Positions 24,799 to 33,009 of a stretch of DNA of 40,602 nt are shown here, piece by piece. Where the stretch lies: contig JAKSOU010000020.1 in NCBI GenBank assembly GCA_024405435.1, positions 1-40,602 of the forward strand, written 5' to 3'. The notes under the pieces were generated by a model that did no database searches, was not told the DNA's origin, and worked only from the letters and a program-made list of their open reading frames with translations. Source of the DNA: Akkermansia sp. Lineage in GTDB: Bacteria; Verrucomicrobiota; Verrucomicrobiia; Verrucomicrobiales; Akkermansiaceae. The number at the start of each line of letters is the position of its first letter. Positions within the stretch are counted from its first letter, which is position 1. The translations under genes and the position numbers were made by a program.

Positions 24799-25596
24799 TT
24801 ACTTTTTGGGGGAGGGGGATGTATGGGGCTTTCCTGCCTGCCCGGGTTCCATGCCGGCTATGGGTAGGGCCAACACCCGGCTTCCCTGAAGCTCGATGCC
24901 CAGTTCCTTGACAATGGCGTGCGCCATTACCAGATGCCCGGTTCCATTGGGATGCCAGACGTTGCTTTTCCATTCGGGCTTGTCGCCATTGCCGCCGCAG
25001 AGTTCCTGCCAATAGGCCTGGTGGTCCACCAGCAGGCATTTTTGTTGGTCTGCGACAAGTCTCACGGAATCGCAGGCTTTTCTTTGGGTTGGAGAGGGGC
25101 ATGGCACTTCCAGCACGGGAATGGCCCCGTGTTTGCGAATATGCTCCACAATGTTGGCGAGGTGCTCTTGGTATTTTTTCTCGGGATTCACTTTGTTGCC
25201 CAGGTAGACAAAAACGATGTCCGCCTTGAATTGCCCGAGCTGCCACTCCTCTTTTTTGAAGAAACGGTTGGTTTCCTCACCGCTTTCCGCAGTGTTGATA
25301 AAAAGGTCCCCCATGCGGTCACCCACGCCGCGCTTGTATTCCCAGCGTATGATTTCCGCCAGGTGCTCCTCGTACGAGCGCTGTCCGTATGTGTGCCAAG
25401 CACCCTGTGTAACACTGTTGCCCACGAAAATCCATATCATGGATTTTTTGTAGTCATCGAGCTTTTTGTGCAAGGCCGCATAGTCGGAGAGCTTTTTGTT
25501 GCGCTGCAAAATCTCATCCGCCGTTTTTGCCCAGCACCCCGCACAGAGTGCCGCGGACAGCAGAGCCGACAGAACAATGTAGCTGCATCTTCCCAT
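24799..25596 (-). CDS. Degenerate SGNH/GDSL-like secreted protein
   Basis: The 265-residue protein has a signal peptide (about residues 1-23) and is a clear paralogue of the upstream gene (shared IWIFVGNSVTQG, RWEY, LGQFKADIVFV, HPNGTGH). SGNH esterases use Ser, Gly, Asn and His from four blocks. Here the first block is GNS instead of GDS (N60, S61), GIND of block III has become GNKV, and NDLHP has become NVWHP (H215). Ser and His remain, but the oxyanion Asn and nearby acids are altered, so activity is doubtful. Base composition is visibly less GC-rich than in its neighbours. It follows the active-looking paralogue by 19 nt and is probably cotranscribed. Confidence 0.78.
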   Translation of the reverse strand: MGRCSYIVLSALLSAALCAGCWAKTADEILQRNKKLSDYAALHKKLDDYKKSMIWIFVGNSVTQGAWHTYGQRSYEEHLAEIIRWEYKRGVGDRMGDLFINTAESGEETNRFFKKEEWQLGQFKADIVFVYLGNKVNPEKKYQEHLANIVEHIRKHGAIPVLEVPCPSPTQRKACDSVRLVADQQKCLLVDHQAYWQELCGGNGDKPEWKSNVWHPNGTGHLVMAHAIVKELGIELQGSRVLALPIAGMEPGQAGKPHTSPSPKK

Positions 25597-25615
25597 GGCT
25601 GTATGGTGATTTCCC

Positions 25616-26380
25616 CTATTTCGCGGGCAGCTTGAGGGTGGGGCTGTTCTTGGGTTCGATGCCCAGCTCCTTGGCGATGGTGTAGACCATGATGCGGTGG
25701 CCGAGGGCGTTGGGGTGCAGGTCGTTGTTCATCCAGTTGTTCTTGGCGGTGTCGCTGCCGGAGGCCTCCTTCCAGTAGGCGGCGTGGTCCACCAGCAGGC
25801 ACTTCTCCTTGTCCGCCACGGCGCGCACGGCCTCCGCGTACGCGGGGCGGTTGGCGCGCCCGTCCGTGGTGAGCATGGGCACCTGCAGCACGGGGATGGC
25901 CTTCGCCTTGCGCACCATGCCCACAATGGCCGACAGGTCCTTTTTGAATTTTTCAACGTCGCCTATCTTGTTGGCGTCGTTGATGCCGAACTTGATGAAG
26001 ACCACATCCGGCTTGAACTGGCCGAGCCTCCACTTGGCGTTGGGGAGGAATCCGGTGGCGGTTTCGCCGCTCACGCCGGTGTTGACGACGATGTCATCCT
26101 TGCGCGTGCCGGGTTTGGGGCCGTACTCCCACTTCACAATCTCCATCCAGTGCTCCACGAAGTTGCGCTCCGTGCGCGTGTGCATGCAGCCGTGCGTGAT
26201 GCTGTCGCCCACAAAGAGCCACATCATCGGCTTGGAGAAGTTGTCTATCTTGCTGTGCAGGGCCTTGTAGTCCGGCAGCTTGGCGTTCCTGGCGTTCATA
26301 TCGGTGAGGGAATCGGCGCGGCAGGTGCCGCACAGCGCAAGCGCGGCGCACACCGCGGCAAAGAATGTCTTCATGCTCAT
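25616..26380 (-). CDS. SGNH/GDSL-family secreted hydrolase
   Basis: The 254-residue protein has a signal peptide (about residues 1-22) and all four SGNH blocks: FVGDSITHG (S60), VSGET (G105), FGINDANK (N134) and NDLHPNALGH (H222). Family members deacetylate or de-esterify carbohydrates or lipids; in a mucin- or glycan-degrading bacterium a carbohydrate esterase is plausible, but the substrate cannot be read from the sequence. The ATG at 26380 is chosen over 26374 because the promoter -10 ends 6 nt before it. It is the first gene of a two-gene operon with a degenerate paralogue and is divergent from sua5. Confidence 0.85.
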   Translation of the reverse strand: MSMKTFFAAVCAALALCGTCRADSLTDMNARNAKLPDYKALHSKIDNFSKPMMWLFVGDSITHGCMHTRTERNFVEHWMEIVKWEYGPKPGTRKDDIVVNTGVSGETATGFLPNAKWRLGQFKPDVVFIKFGINDANKIGDVEKFKKDLSAIVGMVRKAKAIPVLQVPMLTTDGRANRPAYAEAVRAVADKEKCLLVDHAAYWKEASGSDTAKNNWMNNDLHPNALGHRIMVYTIAKELGIEPKNSPTLKLPAK

Positions 26381-26386
26381 GCAAGC

Positions 26387-26414
26387 ATTCTACCCCCCTG
26401 CGGCAATTTGTCAA
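26387..26414 (-). promoter_or_regulatory. Promoter of the SGNH operon, predicted leaderless
   Basis: On the minus strand TTGACA (26414-26409), a 16-bp spacer and TAGAAT (26392-26387) end 6 nt before the ATG at 26380. It is a near-consensus promoter. Confidence 0.75.
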
Positions 26415-26509
26415 TCAAAACGAAATATCCGCACGTGAATGATGCACCCGCGAAACTGCCGCCAACCCGCATGCCGCGCGGGTTCGCGTTGCGTGGCCGG
26501 GCTACGCCG

Positions 26510-26538
26510 TTGACACGCGCGCCCGTGCGGGCTATCAT
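26510..26538 (+). promoter_or_regulatory. Promoter of sua5, predicted leaderless
   Basis: TTGACA (26510-26515), a 17-bp spacer and TATCAT (26533-26538). The -10 box ends 8 nt before the ATG at 26547. Confidence 0.75.
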
Positions 26539-26546
26539 GCGCGCAG

Positions 26547-27596
26547 ATGGAGACGAGAGTTTTGGAGATAGACCCGCTGGAGGATTGCCGCGCCGCATAC
26601 CGCGAGGCGGCCGCGCTGCTGGCGGAGGGGCGGCTGGTGGCCATTCCCACGGAAACGGTGTACGGGCTGGGCGCGGATGCGTTCAACGCAGACGCCGTGG
26701 CGCAGGTGTTCGCGGTGAAGGAGCGCCCGCACTTCGACCCGCTGATATGCCACCTGCCGAACGCCGCCGCCGTGCATGAGATTGCCGATGTGCCGGAGGA
26801 GCTGCGCGGGCTGGTGGACACGCTGGCCGCGGAGTTCTGGCCGGGGCCGATGACGCTCGTGCTGCCGCGCAAGGCGTGCGTGCCGGACATCGTGACCAGC
26901 GGGCTGCCCACCGTGGCGTGCCGCGTCACCAGCCATGAGGCCATGCGCGGCGTGGCCAAGGCACTGGGCCACCCCGTGGCCGCGCCGAGCGCCAACCGCT
27001 TCGGCCACATCTCCCCCACGTCTGCCGCCGCCGTGCTCAAGGAGCTGGGCGGCGCCATCCCCCTGGTGCTGGATGCCGGCGCATGCTCCGAGGGCCTGGA
27101 GAGCACCATCCTGGCCCCCTGTCTGGACGACAAGGGCAACCCCGCCGTGCGCGTGTTGCGGGAGGGCCCCATCACCCGCGAGAAGCTGCGCGAGGTCTGC
27201 CGCGTGCTCAAACCCGCCAAGAAGGGAACGCAGGAAGCCGCCCCCGCCGCGCCGAACGCGCCCGGCCAGCTCAAGAGCCACTACGCGCCGAGCAAGCCGC
27301 TCACCCTTTGCAGCCCGTTCGGGCCGTTCACCCCGCAGCCCGGCGTGCGCTACGGCCTCATCTCCTACAAGGGCGAATCCAAGCTCGCGCAGATGGACTG
27401 CTGGGTGGAGAAGATGTCTCTCTCCCCCGGCAGCGGACGCCTGGCGGAGGCCGCCGTGCGCCTCTTCGCCGTGATGCGCGCCATGGACGAGTGCGAGGGC
27501 GTGGACGCCATCGTGGCGGAGGAGCTGCCCACCGTCGGGCTCGGCGCCGCCATGATGGACCGCCTCACCCGCGCCGCCGCCGACCGCAACGCCTAA
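26547..27596 (+). CDS. sua5: L-threonylcarbamoyladenylate synthase, Sua5 type
   Basis: The 349-residue cytoplasmic enzyme makes threonylcarbamoyl-AMP from Thr, bicarbonate and ATP for the t6A37 modification of ANN-decoding tRNAs. The YrdC domain (about residues 15-210) shows IPTETVYGLG, KERPHFDPL (K58, R60) and APSANRFGHISPT. A linker rich in Ala/Pro leads to a C-terminal Sua5 domain (about 245-349) beginning after GQLKSHYAPSKP, the flexible linker known to cover the active site. It is therefore the long Sua5 form and not the short TsaC form. The ALDH gene follows after 15 nt. Confidence 0.9.
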   Translation: METRVLEIDPLEDCRAAYREAAALLAEGRLVAIPTETVYGLGADAFNADAVAQVFAVKERPHFDPLICHLPNAAAVHEIADVPEELRGLVDTLAAEFWPGPMTLVLPRKACVPDIVTSGLPTVACRVTSHEAMRGVAKALGHPVAAPSANRFGHISPTSAAAVLKELGGAIPLVLDAGACSEGLESTILAPCLDDKGNPAVRVLREGPITREKLREVCRVLKPAKKGTQEAAPAAPNAPGQLKSHYAPSKPLTLCSPFGPFTPQPGVRYGLISYKGESKLAQMDCWVEKMSLSPGSGRLAEAAVRLFAVMRAMDECEGVDAIVAEELPTVGLGAAMMDRLTRAAADRNA

Positions 27597-27611
27597 CCTA
27601 CATTCCGCCGC

Positions 27612-28976
27612 ATGTTCCCCATCCTTGAAAAGCAACGCCGCCGCTTCCGGTCGCAAGCCACGCTGGACCTGGGATTCCGCAAGCGCGCCCTGCATTCCCT
27701 GCAGGATGCCCTGAAGGAGTGGACCCCGCAGCTCTGCGCCGCCCTGCAGGCGGACCTGGGCAAGAGCGAGGACGAGGCGCGCCTCACGGAAATCGGCGTG
27801 CTGCAGCGCAGCATCCGCCACGCCCTGCGGCATGTCCGGTCGTGGTCGCGCACGCGCTGGGTGCACACGCCCGCCGTGTTCTTCCCCGCCTTTTCCCGCG
27901 TGCGGGTGGAGCCGTACGGCTGCGCGCTCATCATCAGCCCGTGGAACTACCCCGTGCTGCTGGCGCTGGATCCGCTGGTGAGCGCCCTCGCCGCCGGAAA
28001 CACCGCCGTGCTCAAGCTCTCGGAGTACACGCCGCGCACCAACAAGCTGCTGGCCCAGATGATTGCCGAGCGCTTTTCCGAGGACTACGTGGCGGTGGTG
28101 CAGGGCGGGCCGGACATTGCGCGCCGGCTGCTCCACGAGCCCTTCGACTGCATCTTCTTCACCGGAAGCCCCGCCATCGGGCGAGAGGTGATGCACGCCG
28201 CCGCGGAACGCCTGATTCCCGTCACCCTGGAGCTGGGCGGCAAGAGCCCCTGCATTGTGGATGCCACCGCCAACGTGAAGCTCGCCGCACGCCGCATCGC
28301 CTTCGGCAAGATCATCAACGCCGGGCAGACCTGCGTGGCCCCGGACTACGTATTGGTGGCCCGCGAAAAGAAAGACGCCTTTGTGCAGGCCTTCGCCGAG
28401 GAGGTGAAGAAGATGCTCGGCGACGACCCGCTGCACAACCCGGACTACGCACGCATCATCTCGCAGGAGCACATGGCGCGTCTCGGCGCGCTCATGAAGG
28501 ACGCGCGCGTGCTCTGCGGCGGCCGCGGCAGCATGGACACCATGCGCGTGGAGCCCACCCTGCTCGGCGGCGTCACCCAGCTCTCCCCCATCATGCAGCA
28601 GGAAATCTTCGGCCCGCTCCTGCCCGTGATTGAAATCAAGGACCTCGACGAGGCGGAGAGCATCGTGCGCGGGCTGCCCAAGCCGCTGGCCTGCTACATC
28701 TTCTCATCCTCCCTGCGCAACCGCCGCCGCCTGCTGCGCAGCCTCCCCTTCGGCGGCGGCTGCGTGAACGACACCCTGCTGCACCTCGGCGTCCCCGGCC
28801 TGCCCTTCGGCGGCGTTGGCCCCAGCGGCATCGGCGCCTACCACGGCAAGGCCGGGTTCGACGCCTTCTCACACCGCAAATCCGTCCTCACCAACACCAC
28901 CCTCCTGGATATCCCCCTGCGCTACCTCCCCTTCACCAACCTCAAGCGCAAGATTATCCGCATGATTACCAAGTAG
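27612..28976 (+). CDS. Aldehyde dehydrogenase, class 3-like
   Basis: The 454-residue NAD(P)-dependent enzyme oxidises aldehydes to acids. Landmarks: ISPWNYPV (109-116), FTGSPAIG (183-190), LELGGKSP with general base E207, and INAGQTCVAPDY with nucleophile C241. The length, the QTC variant of the Cys motif and a hydrophobic, basic C-terminus (LRYLPFTNLKRKIIRM) fit the class 3/AldH family that includes membrane-associated fatty aldehyde dehydrogenases. It is 15 nt downstream of sua5 without a Shine-Dalgarno sequence, so probably cotranscribed. The substrate cannot be read from the sequence. Confidence 0.87.
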   Translation: MFPILEKQRRRFRSQATLDLGFRKRALHSLQDALKEWTPQLCAALQADLGKSEDEARLTEIGVLQRSIRHALRHVRSWSRTRWVHTPAVFFPAFSRVRVEPYGCALIISPWNYPVLLALDPLVSALAAGNTAVLKLSEYTPRTNKLLAQMIAERFSEDYVAVVQGGPDIARRLLHEPFDCIFFTGSPAIGREVMHAAAERLIPVTLELGGKSPCIVDATANVKLAARRIAFGKIINAGQTCVAPDYVLVAREKKDAFVQAFAEEVKKMLGDDPLHNPDYARIISQEHMARLGALMKDARVLCGGRGSMDTMRVEPTLLGGVTQLSPIMQQEIFGPLLPVIEIKDLDEAESIVRGLPKPLACYIFSSSLRNRRRLLRSLPFGGGCVNDTLLHLGVPGLPFGGVGPSGIGAYHGKAGFDAFSHRKSVLTNTTLLDIPLRYLPFTNLKRKIIRMITK

Positions 28977-28978
28977 GC

Positions 28979-29020
28979 ATCCAAATCCCAAATCCTAAAT
29001 CCTACATCCCAAATCCGAAA
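28979..29020. repeat. Heptamer array TCCNAAA x6
   Basis: ATCCAAA TCCCAAA TCCTAAA TCCTACA TCCCAAA TCCGAAA in 7-nt register, starting 2 nt after the TAG stop of the ALDH gene and filling most of the gap to the convergent sigma factor gene. Confidence 0.85.
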
Positions 29021-29051
29021 TCATTGCCGTTTCATAACGCTTCGGTTGAGC

Positions 29052-29660
29052 CTACCTCTCCTCCGCAAGCAGGGATTGAAGCTGTTTGTGGGCGTAGTGG
29101 AGACGGGAGCGCAGCGTGCCTTCCGTCACGTTGGTGAGCTTGGAGATTTCCGGGAATGAAAGGCCCTGGATGTCCGCGAGGGTGACCACCTCCTGGTGGG
29201 CGGGGGAGAGCTGGGAGATGGCCTTGGCCAGCTTCTTGCGCAGCTCCGCGTTCTGGGCGTTGCGGATGGGGTCCGCCTCGCGGCCCTTGTCTGCCAGTTC
29301 GCTGTCCTTCTCCAGTGGGTCGCCGTTCTCGTCGTTGTCCAGGGAGAAGCCGTTGCCCTCGCGCTTGCGCTTGCGCATGAAGTTGCGAGCCTGATTGAGG
29401 GCGATGGTGTAGAGCCAGGTGTAGAAGGCGCTGTCGCCCTTGAAGTAGCGGAGGGAGTGGAACGCCTTGATGAAGGCCTCCTGCGCCACGTCGTAGGCGT
29501 CGGCCTCGCTGTTGAGCACCTGGATGAGCATGGCGGTGAGCTTGCGGCTGTGGCGCCGCACCAGCACATCGAACGCACGCGTCTTGCCGGCGAGGGTGCT
29601 GCGGATCAGCTCCTCGTCGCTAGGCTCCGTCACCGGGGCGTCTGTGCGTTGCTCTGTCAT
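29052..29660 (-). CDS. ECF-type RNA polymerase sigma factor
   Basis: The 202-residue protein has sigma region 2 (about residues 20-95: FDVLVRRHSRKL, YDVAQEAFIKAFHSL, FYTWLYTIALNQARNFMRKRKR) and region 4 (about 138-195: LSPAHQEVVTLADIQGLSFPEISK with a helix-turn-helix, then GTLRSRLHYAHKQL). This is the RpoE-like ECF architecture. No anti-sigma gene is adjacent: the neighbours are ALDH (convergent) and purF. It must be controlled by a distant regulator or by its own expression. The TTTACA-N17-TACAAT promoter ends 11 nt before the ATG, leaving a leader of about 5 nt. Confidence 0.9.
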   Translation of the reverse strand: MTEQRTDAPVTEPSDEELIRSTLAGKTRAFDVLVRRHSRKLTAMLIQVLNSEADAYDVAQEAFIKAFHSLRYFKGDSAFYTWLYTIALNQARNFMRKRKREGNGFSLDNDENGDPLEKDSELADKGREADPIRNAQNAELRKKLAKAISQLSPAHQEVVTLADIQGLSFPEISKLTNVTEGTLRSRLHYAHKQLQSLLAEER

Positions 29661-29671
29661 GGGCTGCGCGT

Positions 29672-29700
29672 ATTGTATGCGGCACCGCGATGATTGTAAA
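29672..29700 (-). promoter_or_regulatory. Promoter of the ECF sigma factor gene
   Basis: On the minus strand TTTACA (29700-29695), a 17-bp spacer and TACAAT (29677-29672). Confidence 0.6.
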
Positions 29701-29715
29701 CCAAAATCTCTGATT

Positions 29716-29738
29716 GTTAGGCGGCTTTGCCGCCTAAC
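29716..29738. terminator. 10-bp palindrome downstream of purF
   Basis: GTTAGGCGGC pairs with GCCGCCTAAC around a TTT loop. It lies between purF and the sigma gene, at the far end of a large inverted repeat. It may terminate purF transcription, although no clear T run follows. Confidence 0.45.
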
Positions 29739-29874
29739 ATTTACAATTGACGGATTTACAATTTACAATTTGGAAAGTTCGCGCGCCTGGCGGCGCGGGG
29801 TTTCAATTTCCCCGCGCGCAAGGCGCGCGGCTCTATTGCCAAATCGTCAATTGTAAATTGTAGATTGTCAATTC
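29738..29874. repeat. Inverted pair of heptamer/GC-hairpin elements
   Basis: The left arm has heptamers CATTTAC AATTGAC (G) GATTTAC AATTTAC AATTTGG (29738-29773) followed by GCGCGCC and GGCGCGGGG. The right arm is the same design inverted: CCCCGCGCG, AGGCGCGC, then on the minus strand AATTGAC AATCTAC AATTTAC AATTGAC GATTTGG (29873-29839). The two GC blocks pair around TTTCAATTT (29801-29809). The right arm starts 1 nt after the purF stop. It should extrude as a large hairpin. Confidence 0.85.
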
Positions 29875-31794
29875 TTAGACTGGCAGTGCGTTGGCGCCGC
29901 CGTCCTTGCCCTCGTACCAGCGGATGAACGCCTGGTTCACGGCCGTGTAGCCGCCGGGGGTCGGATAGTCGCCGCTGAAGTACCAGTCGCCGCAGGGACC
30001 GTTGATGGCCTCGTGCAGGCCGTCCATGGTCTGGTAGATGATCTCCACGGGGCAGGGGCTGTCGTCCGGCGTGACCATGCGGGAGACCTCCTCGGTGATT
30101 TCGTCGTCGGTGAAGAGCTCGTAGATGCGCTTGACGGGGTTGGTGCGAGCGGGCGGGGGCAGGGTGAGCTGGCGCTTGCACTCGTCGTACACCTTGCTGA
30201 TGAGGTCGTACATGCCGCGCTTCTTGAGCAGGGCGATGGCGGCGTGGAAGGCGATGAACTTGCCCAGCTCGCTCATGTCGATGCCGTAGCAGTCCGGGTA
30301 GCGCACCTGCGGCGCGGAGGACACGATGACAATCTTGCGGGGCTTGGAGCGCGCCAACAGGCGCAGCAGGTTCTTCTTGAGCGTGGTGCCGCGCACGATG
30401 GAGTCGTCGATGGCCACCAGCACCTCGCCCTCGCGCAGGGCGTCGAACGTGAGGTCGTACACCTGGCTGGCGAGCTGGCCGCGGCTGTTCTCCGGGGTGA
30501 TGAAGGTGCGGAGCTTGATGTCCTTGTGGACGATTTTCTCCGCGCGGGGCCAGCGGCGGAGGATGAGCTCCTCGATGAGGTCATCGCTGATGGTGCCGTT
30601 GGCGAGTGCCTCCTTCATGGTCTTGGTGACGTACTTTCTGCGGTAGGCGCGCAGGCCCTCCAGGAGCCCGTAGTAGGCCACCTCCGCGGTGTTGGGGATG
30701 AAGGAGATGGCGGCGCGGGAGACGTCGCCCTCCAGGCTGCGCACCACCTTGTCTGACAGCAGGGAGCCGAGCTTCTTGCGCTGGCGGTAGATGATGGGGT
30801 CGTTGCCGCGGGAGAAGTAGATGCTCTCAAAGCAGCAGGGCTTGTGCTCCAGGGGCTCGGTGTACTCGCGCACCTCGAACTTGCCGTCGTGCTTGAGGAC
30901 GAGCATGTTGGCCGGGGGCAAAATCTGCACCTGGTCCTGCTCCACCTCCATCACGCTCATCAGCGGCACCTCCTCGCTGGCGATGGCCAGGTACTCGTCC
31001 GTGAGCACATAGTGGCAGGGGCGGATGCCGTGCGGGTCGCGCAGGCAGAACAGGTCGCCGTTGCCGATGGCGCCGAGTGCGGTGAACCCGCCGTCCCAGT
31101 TCTTGGTGGCCTTGCCCACGATGTCGTAGAGGTCGATGCGCTCGGAGATTTCCTGCTGGAGCTCCTGGCCGGAGAACTTGTCGCGCAGGGAGCGGTAGAG
31201 CTCGTTGTGCGCCTCGTCCAGATAGTACCCGATTTCCTCCATGATGGTCTGGGTGTCGGAATCGAAGACGGGGTGCTGGCCGCGCTCGATGAGGGTCTGG
31301 GCGAGCTCGTGGGCGTTGGTGATGCCGAAGTTGCCCAGCAGCATGAGCGTGCGGGTGATCCAGTTGGTGCGGCGGGTGAAGGGGTGGCAGATGCTCTCGT
31401 CGAACCGCGCGGAGCTGGCGCCGTAGCGCATGTGGCCCACCAGCAGCTCGCCGCCGTAGTTGAAGCGCGCCTTGATCTGGCCGGGGTTCTCGTCCTCGAT
31501 GTCGCCGCGGTCGCAAAGCGTGCGGTAGTTGCGCTGCTCCTCGGAGAAGATGTTGGAGAGGGCGTTGCCGGTGGCGTCGCGGTGGCGGAACATGTAGGGC
31601 TCGCCCAGGGGCATGTTGAGCTTGATGCAGCCGATGCCGGCGCCGTCCTGCCCGCGGTTGTGCTGCTTCTCCATCAGGAGGAACAGCTTGTTGAACGCCC
31701 ACAGGGGGTTGCCGTACTTTTCGGCGTAGTAGGAAAGCGGCTTGAGCATGCGTATCGCAGCCACCGCACATTCATGATGTAAGGGGTCTGACAT
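29875..31794 (-). CDS. purF: Amidophosphoribosyltransferase
   Basis: The 639-residue enzyme commits PRPP and glutamine to purine synthesis, giving phosphoribosylamine. The N-terminal glutaminase domain starts SDPLHHECAVAAIRML; Cys9 is the expected nucleophile after removal of a short propeptide. GHMRYGASS and LLGNFGITNA follow. The C-terminal phosphoribosyltransferase domain holds the PRPP loop VLVAIDDSIVRGTT at about residues 459-472. It is well above the E. coli length (505) and carries insertions, as in Bacteroidetes-type PurF. Neither a CxxC Fe-S pattern nor a terminal extension is obvious. It follows purM by 21 nt with no Shine-Dalgarno sequence, so the two form an operon. Confidence 0.92.
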   Translation of the reverse strand: MSDPLHHECAVAAIRMLKPLSYYAEKYGNPLWAFNKLFLLMEKQHNRGQDGAGIGCIKLNMPLGEPYMFRHRDATGNALSNIFSEEQRNYRTLCDRGDIEDENPGQIKARFNYGGELLVGHMRYGASSARFDESICHPFTRRTNWITRTLMLLGNFGITNAHELAQTLIERGQHPVFDSDTQTIMEEIGYYLDEAHNELYRSLRDKFSGQELQQEISERIDLYDIVGKATKNWDGGFTALGAIGNGDLFCLRDPHGIRPCHYVLTDEYLAIASEEVPLMSVMEVEQDQVQILPPANMLVLKHDGKFEVREYTEPLEHKPCCFESIYFSRGNDPIIYRQRKKLGSLLSDKVVRSLEGDVSRAAISFIPNTAEVAYYGLLEGLRAYRRKYVTKTMKEALANGTISDDLIEELILRRWPRAEKIVHKDIKLRTFITPENSRGQLASQVYDLTFDALREGEVLVAIDDSIVRGTTLKKNLLRLLARSKPRKIVIVSSAPQVRYPDCYGIDMSELGKFIAFHAAIALLKKRGMYDLISKVYDECKRQLTLPPPARTNPVKRIYELFTDDEITEEVSRMVTPDDSPCPVEIIYQTMDGLHEAINGPCGDWYFSGDYPTPGGYTAVNQAFIRWYEGKDGGANALPV

Positions 31795-31815
31795 AAGGGA
31801 AAATGGTGTTAGGGG

Positions 31816-32814
31816 TTATTTGCGGACGGAGACGTGGATGCCCTGTCCCTGCCGGATGGTGCCGATGGGCGTGCCGCCGGGGCCCGCCGTGCAGGCTTTC
31901 TCCACCTGGTCCGGTTTGACGATGGCCACCCAGCCGATGCCCATGTTGAAGGTGTGGAAGCGGTCCTCCGCGTCCACGAACTCCAGCACCTTCTGCGCGG
32001 CGGGGTTGTCCCAGTAGGGTATCTCAAGGTCGGAGCCCTTGTCGCCAAGGAAACGCTCCAGGTTCTCCGGGAGCCCGCCTCCCGTGATGTGCGCGTACGC
32101 CTTGGGTGTGACGCCCAGCTTGCGCATATCGTACACCACATCGTGGTACAGGCGCGTGGGGGCCAGCAGGCCGCGCAGCTCCTGCTCGGTGAGCAGGTCC
32201 GGGTTCTGCTTCAAAATGCGGCGGATGAGGCTCCATCCGTTGGCGTGGAAACCGTCGCTGGGGTAGCCCACCAGCACATCCCCCACCTCCACGGTGGCCG
32301 GCTGGATCATCTCGCTCTTCTCCACGCAGCCGATGCTGAATCCGGCCATCTCCACCAAATCCTCCGGCACCACGCCCGGCATTTCCGCGGTCTCGCCGCC
32401 CGCCAGGATGCAGTTGCAGCTCTCCAGGTAGTCGCACATGCCGGCCACCAGGCGCGTGATGCGCGGCTGCTCCCTCTGCAGGTTGGAGATGCCCAGGTAG
32501 TCCAGGAACACCAGCGGGTCGCCCCCCGTGGTCAGGATGTCGTTCACGTTCATCGCCACCAGGTCCTTGCCCGCCGTCTCCAGCATGTCCAGCTCGAAGA
32601 GTATCTCCGTCTTCGTGCCCACGCCGTCCGTTCCCGTCACTATCACCGGCTCCTTGTACGAGGAGAGGTCGTACGCCGCCGCAAACAGCCCGAAGGCGTT
32701 GCACAGCTGGCGGTTTTTCTGTGTGCGCTTCACATGCGCGCTGATGTCGTGTACAAAGGATTGCGCCTGGATGGTATCCACGCCGGACTGCTTGTAGGTG
32801 AGGTTGCCTGACAT
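31816..32814 (-). CDS. purM: Phosphoribosylformylglycinamidine cyclo-ligase
   Basis: The 332-residue enzyme closes FGAM to aminoimidazole ribotide with ATP, the fifth step of purine synthesis. PurM landmarks: TGTDGVGTKTEI, MNVNDILTTGGDPLVFLDYL, LAGGETAEMPGV and HITGGGLPENLERFL near residue 240. Length is normal for the family (about 345). It is promoter-proximal in a purM-purF pair; TTGCCT-N17-TAAAAT at 32873-32845 is the likely promoter with a leader of about 24 nt. I see no recognisable purine riboswitch in that short leader. Confidence 0.93.
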   Translation of the reverse strand: MSGNLTYKQSGVDTIQAQSFVHDISAHVKRTQKNRQLCNAFGLFAAAYDLSSYKEPVIVTGTDGVGTKTEILFELDMLETAGKDLVAMNVNDILTTGGDPLVFLDYLGISNLQREQPRITRLVAGMCDYLESCNCILAGGETAEMPGVVPEDLVEMAGFSIGCVEKSEMIQPATVEVGDVLVGYPSDGFHANGWSLIRRILKQNPDLLTEQELRGLLAPTRLYHDVVYDMRKLGVTPKAYAHITGGGLPENLERFLGDKGSDLEIPYWDNPAAQKVLEFVDAEDRFHTFNMGIGWVAIVKPDQVEKACTAGPGGTPIGTIRQGQGIHVSVRK

Positions 32815-32844
32815 AGAAGGAATGCTCTCGCGGATTGCGGGGGA

Positions 32845-32873
32845 ATTTTACTCTCCCCGCCCTGAAAAGGCAA
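32845..32873 (-). promoter_or_regulatory. Promoter of purM-purF
   Basis: On the minus strand TTGCCT (32873-32868), a 17-bp spacer and TAAAAT (32850-32845). The hexamers are identical to those of the tRNA-Gly promoter at 456-483. Confidence 0.65.
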
Positions 32874-32966
32874 GGCAATTCCGCAATCTTTCCCGCGATT
32901 TCCCCGCAGCCCCTGCCGCTATGCGGAATTCCGCCCGCCGCCCCCCGCGCATGCCAGCCTTTAGGC

Positions 32967-32995
32967 TTGCGCGCGGCGCGCGCCTGGGTGATACT
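32967..32995 (+). promoter_or_regulatory. Promoter of the LolC/E-like gene
   Basis: TTGCGC (32967-32972), a 17-bp spacer and GATACT (32990-32995). The predicted leader is about 8 nt. Confidence 0.5.
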
Positions 32996-33009
32996 GGCGG
33001 GCGATACGC

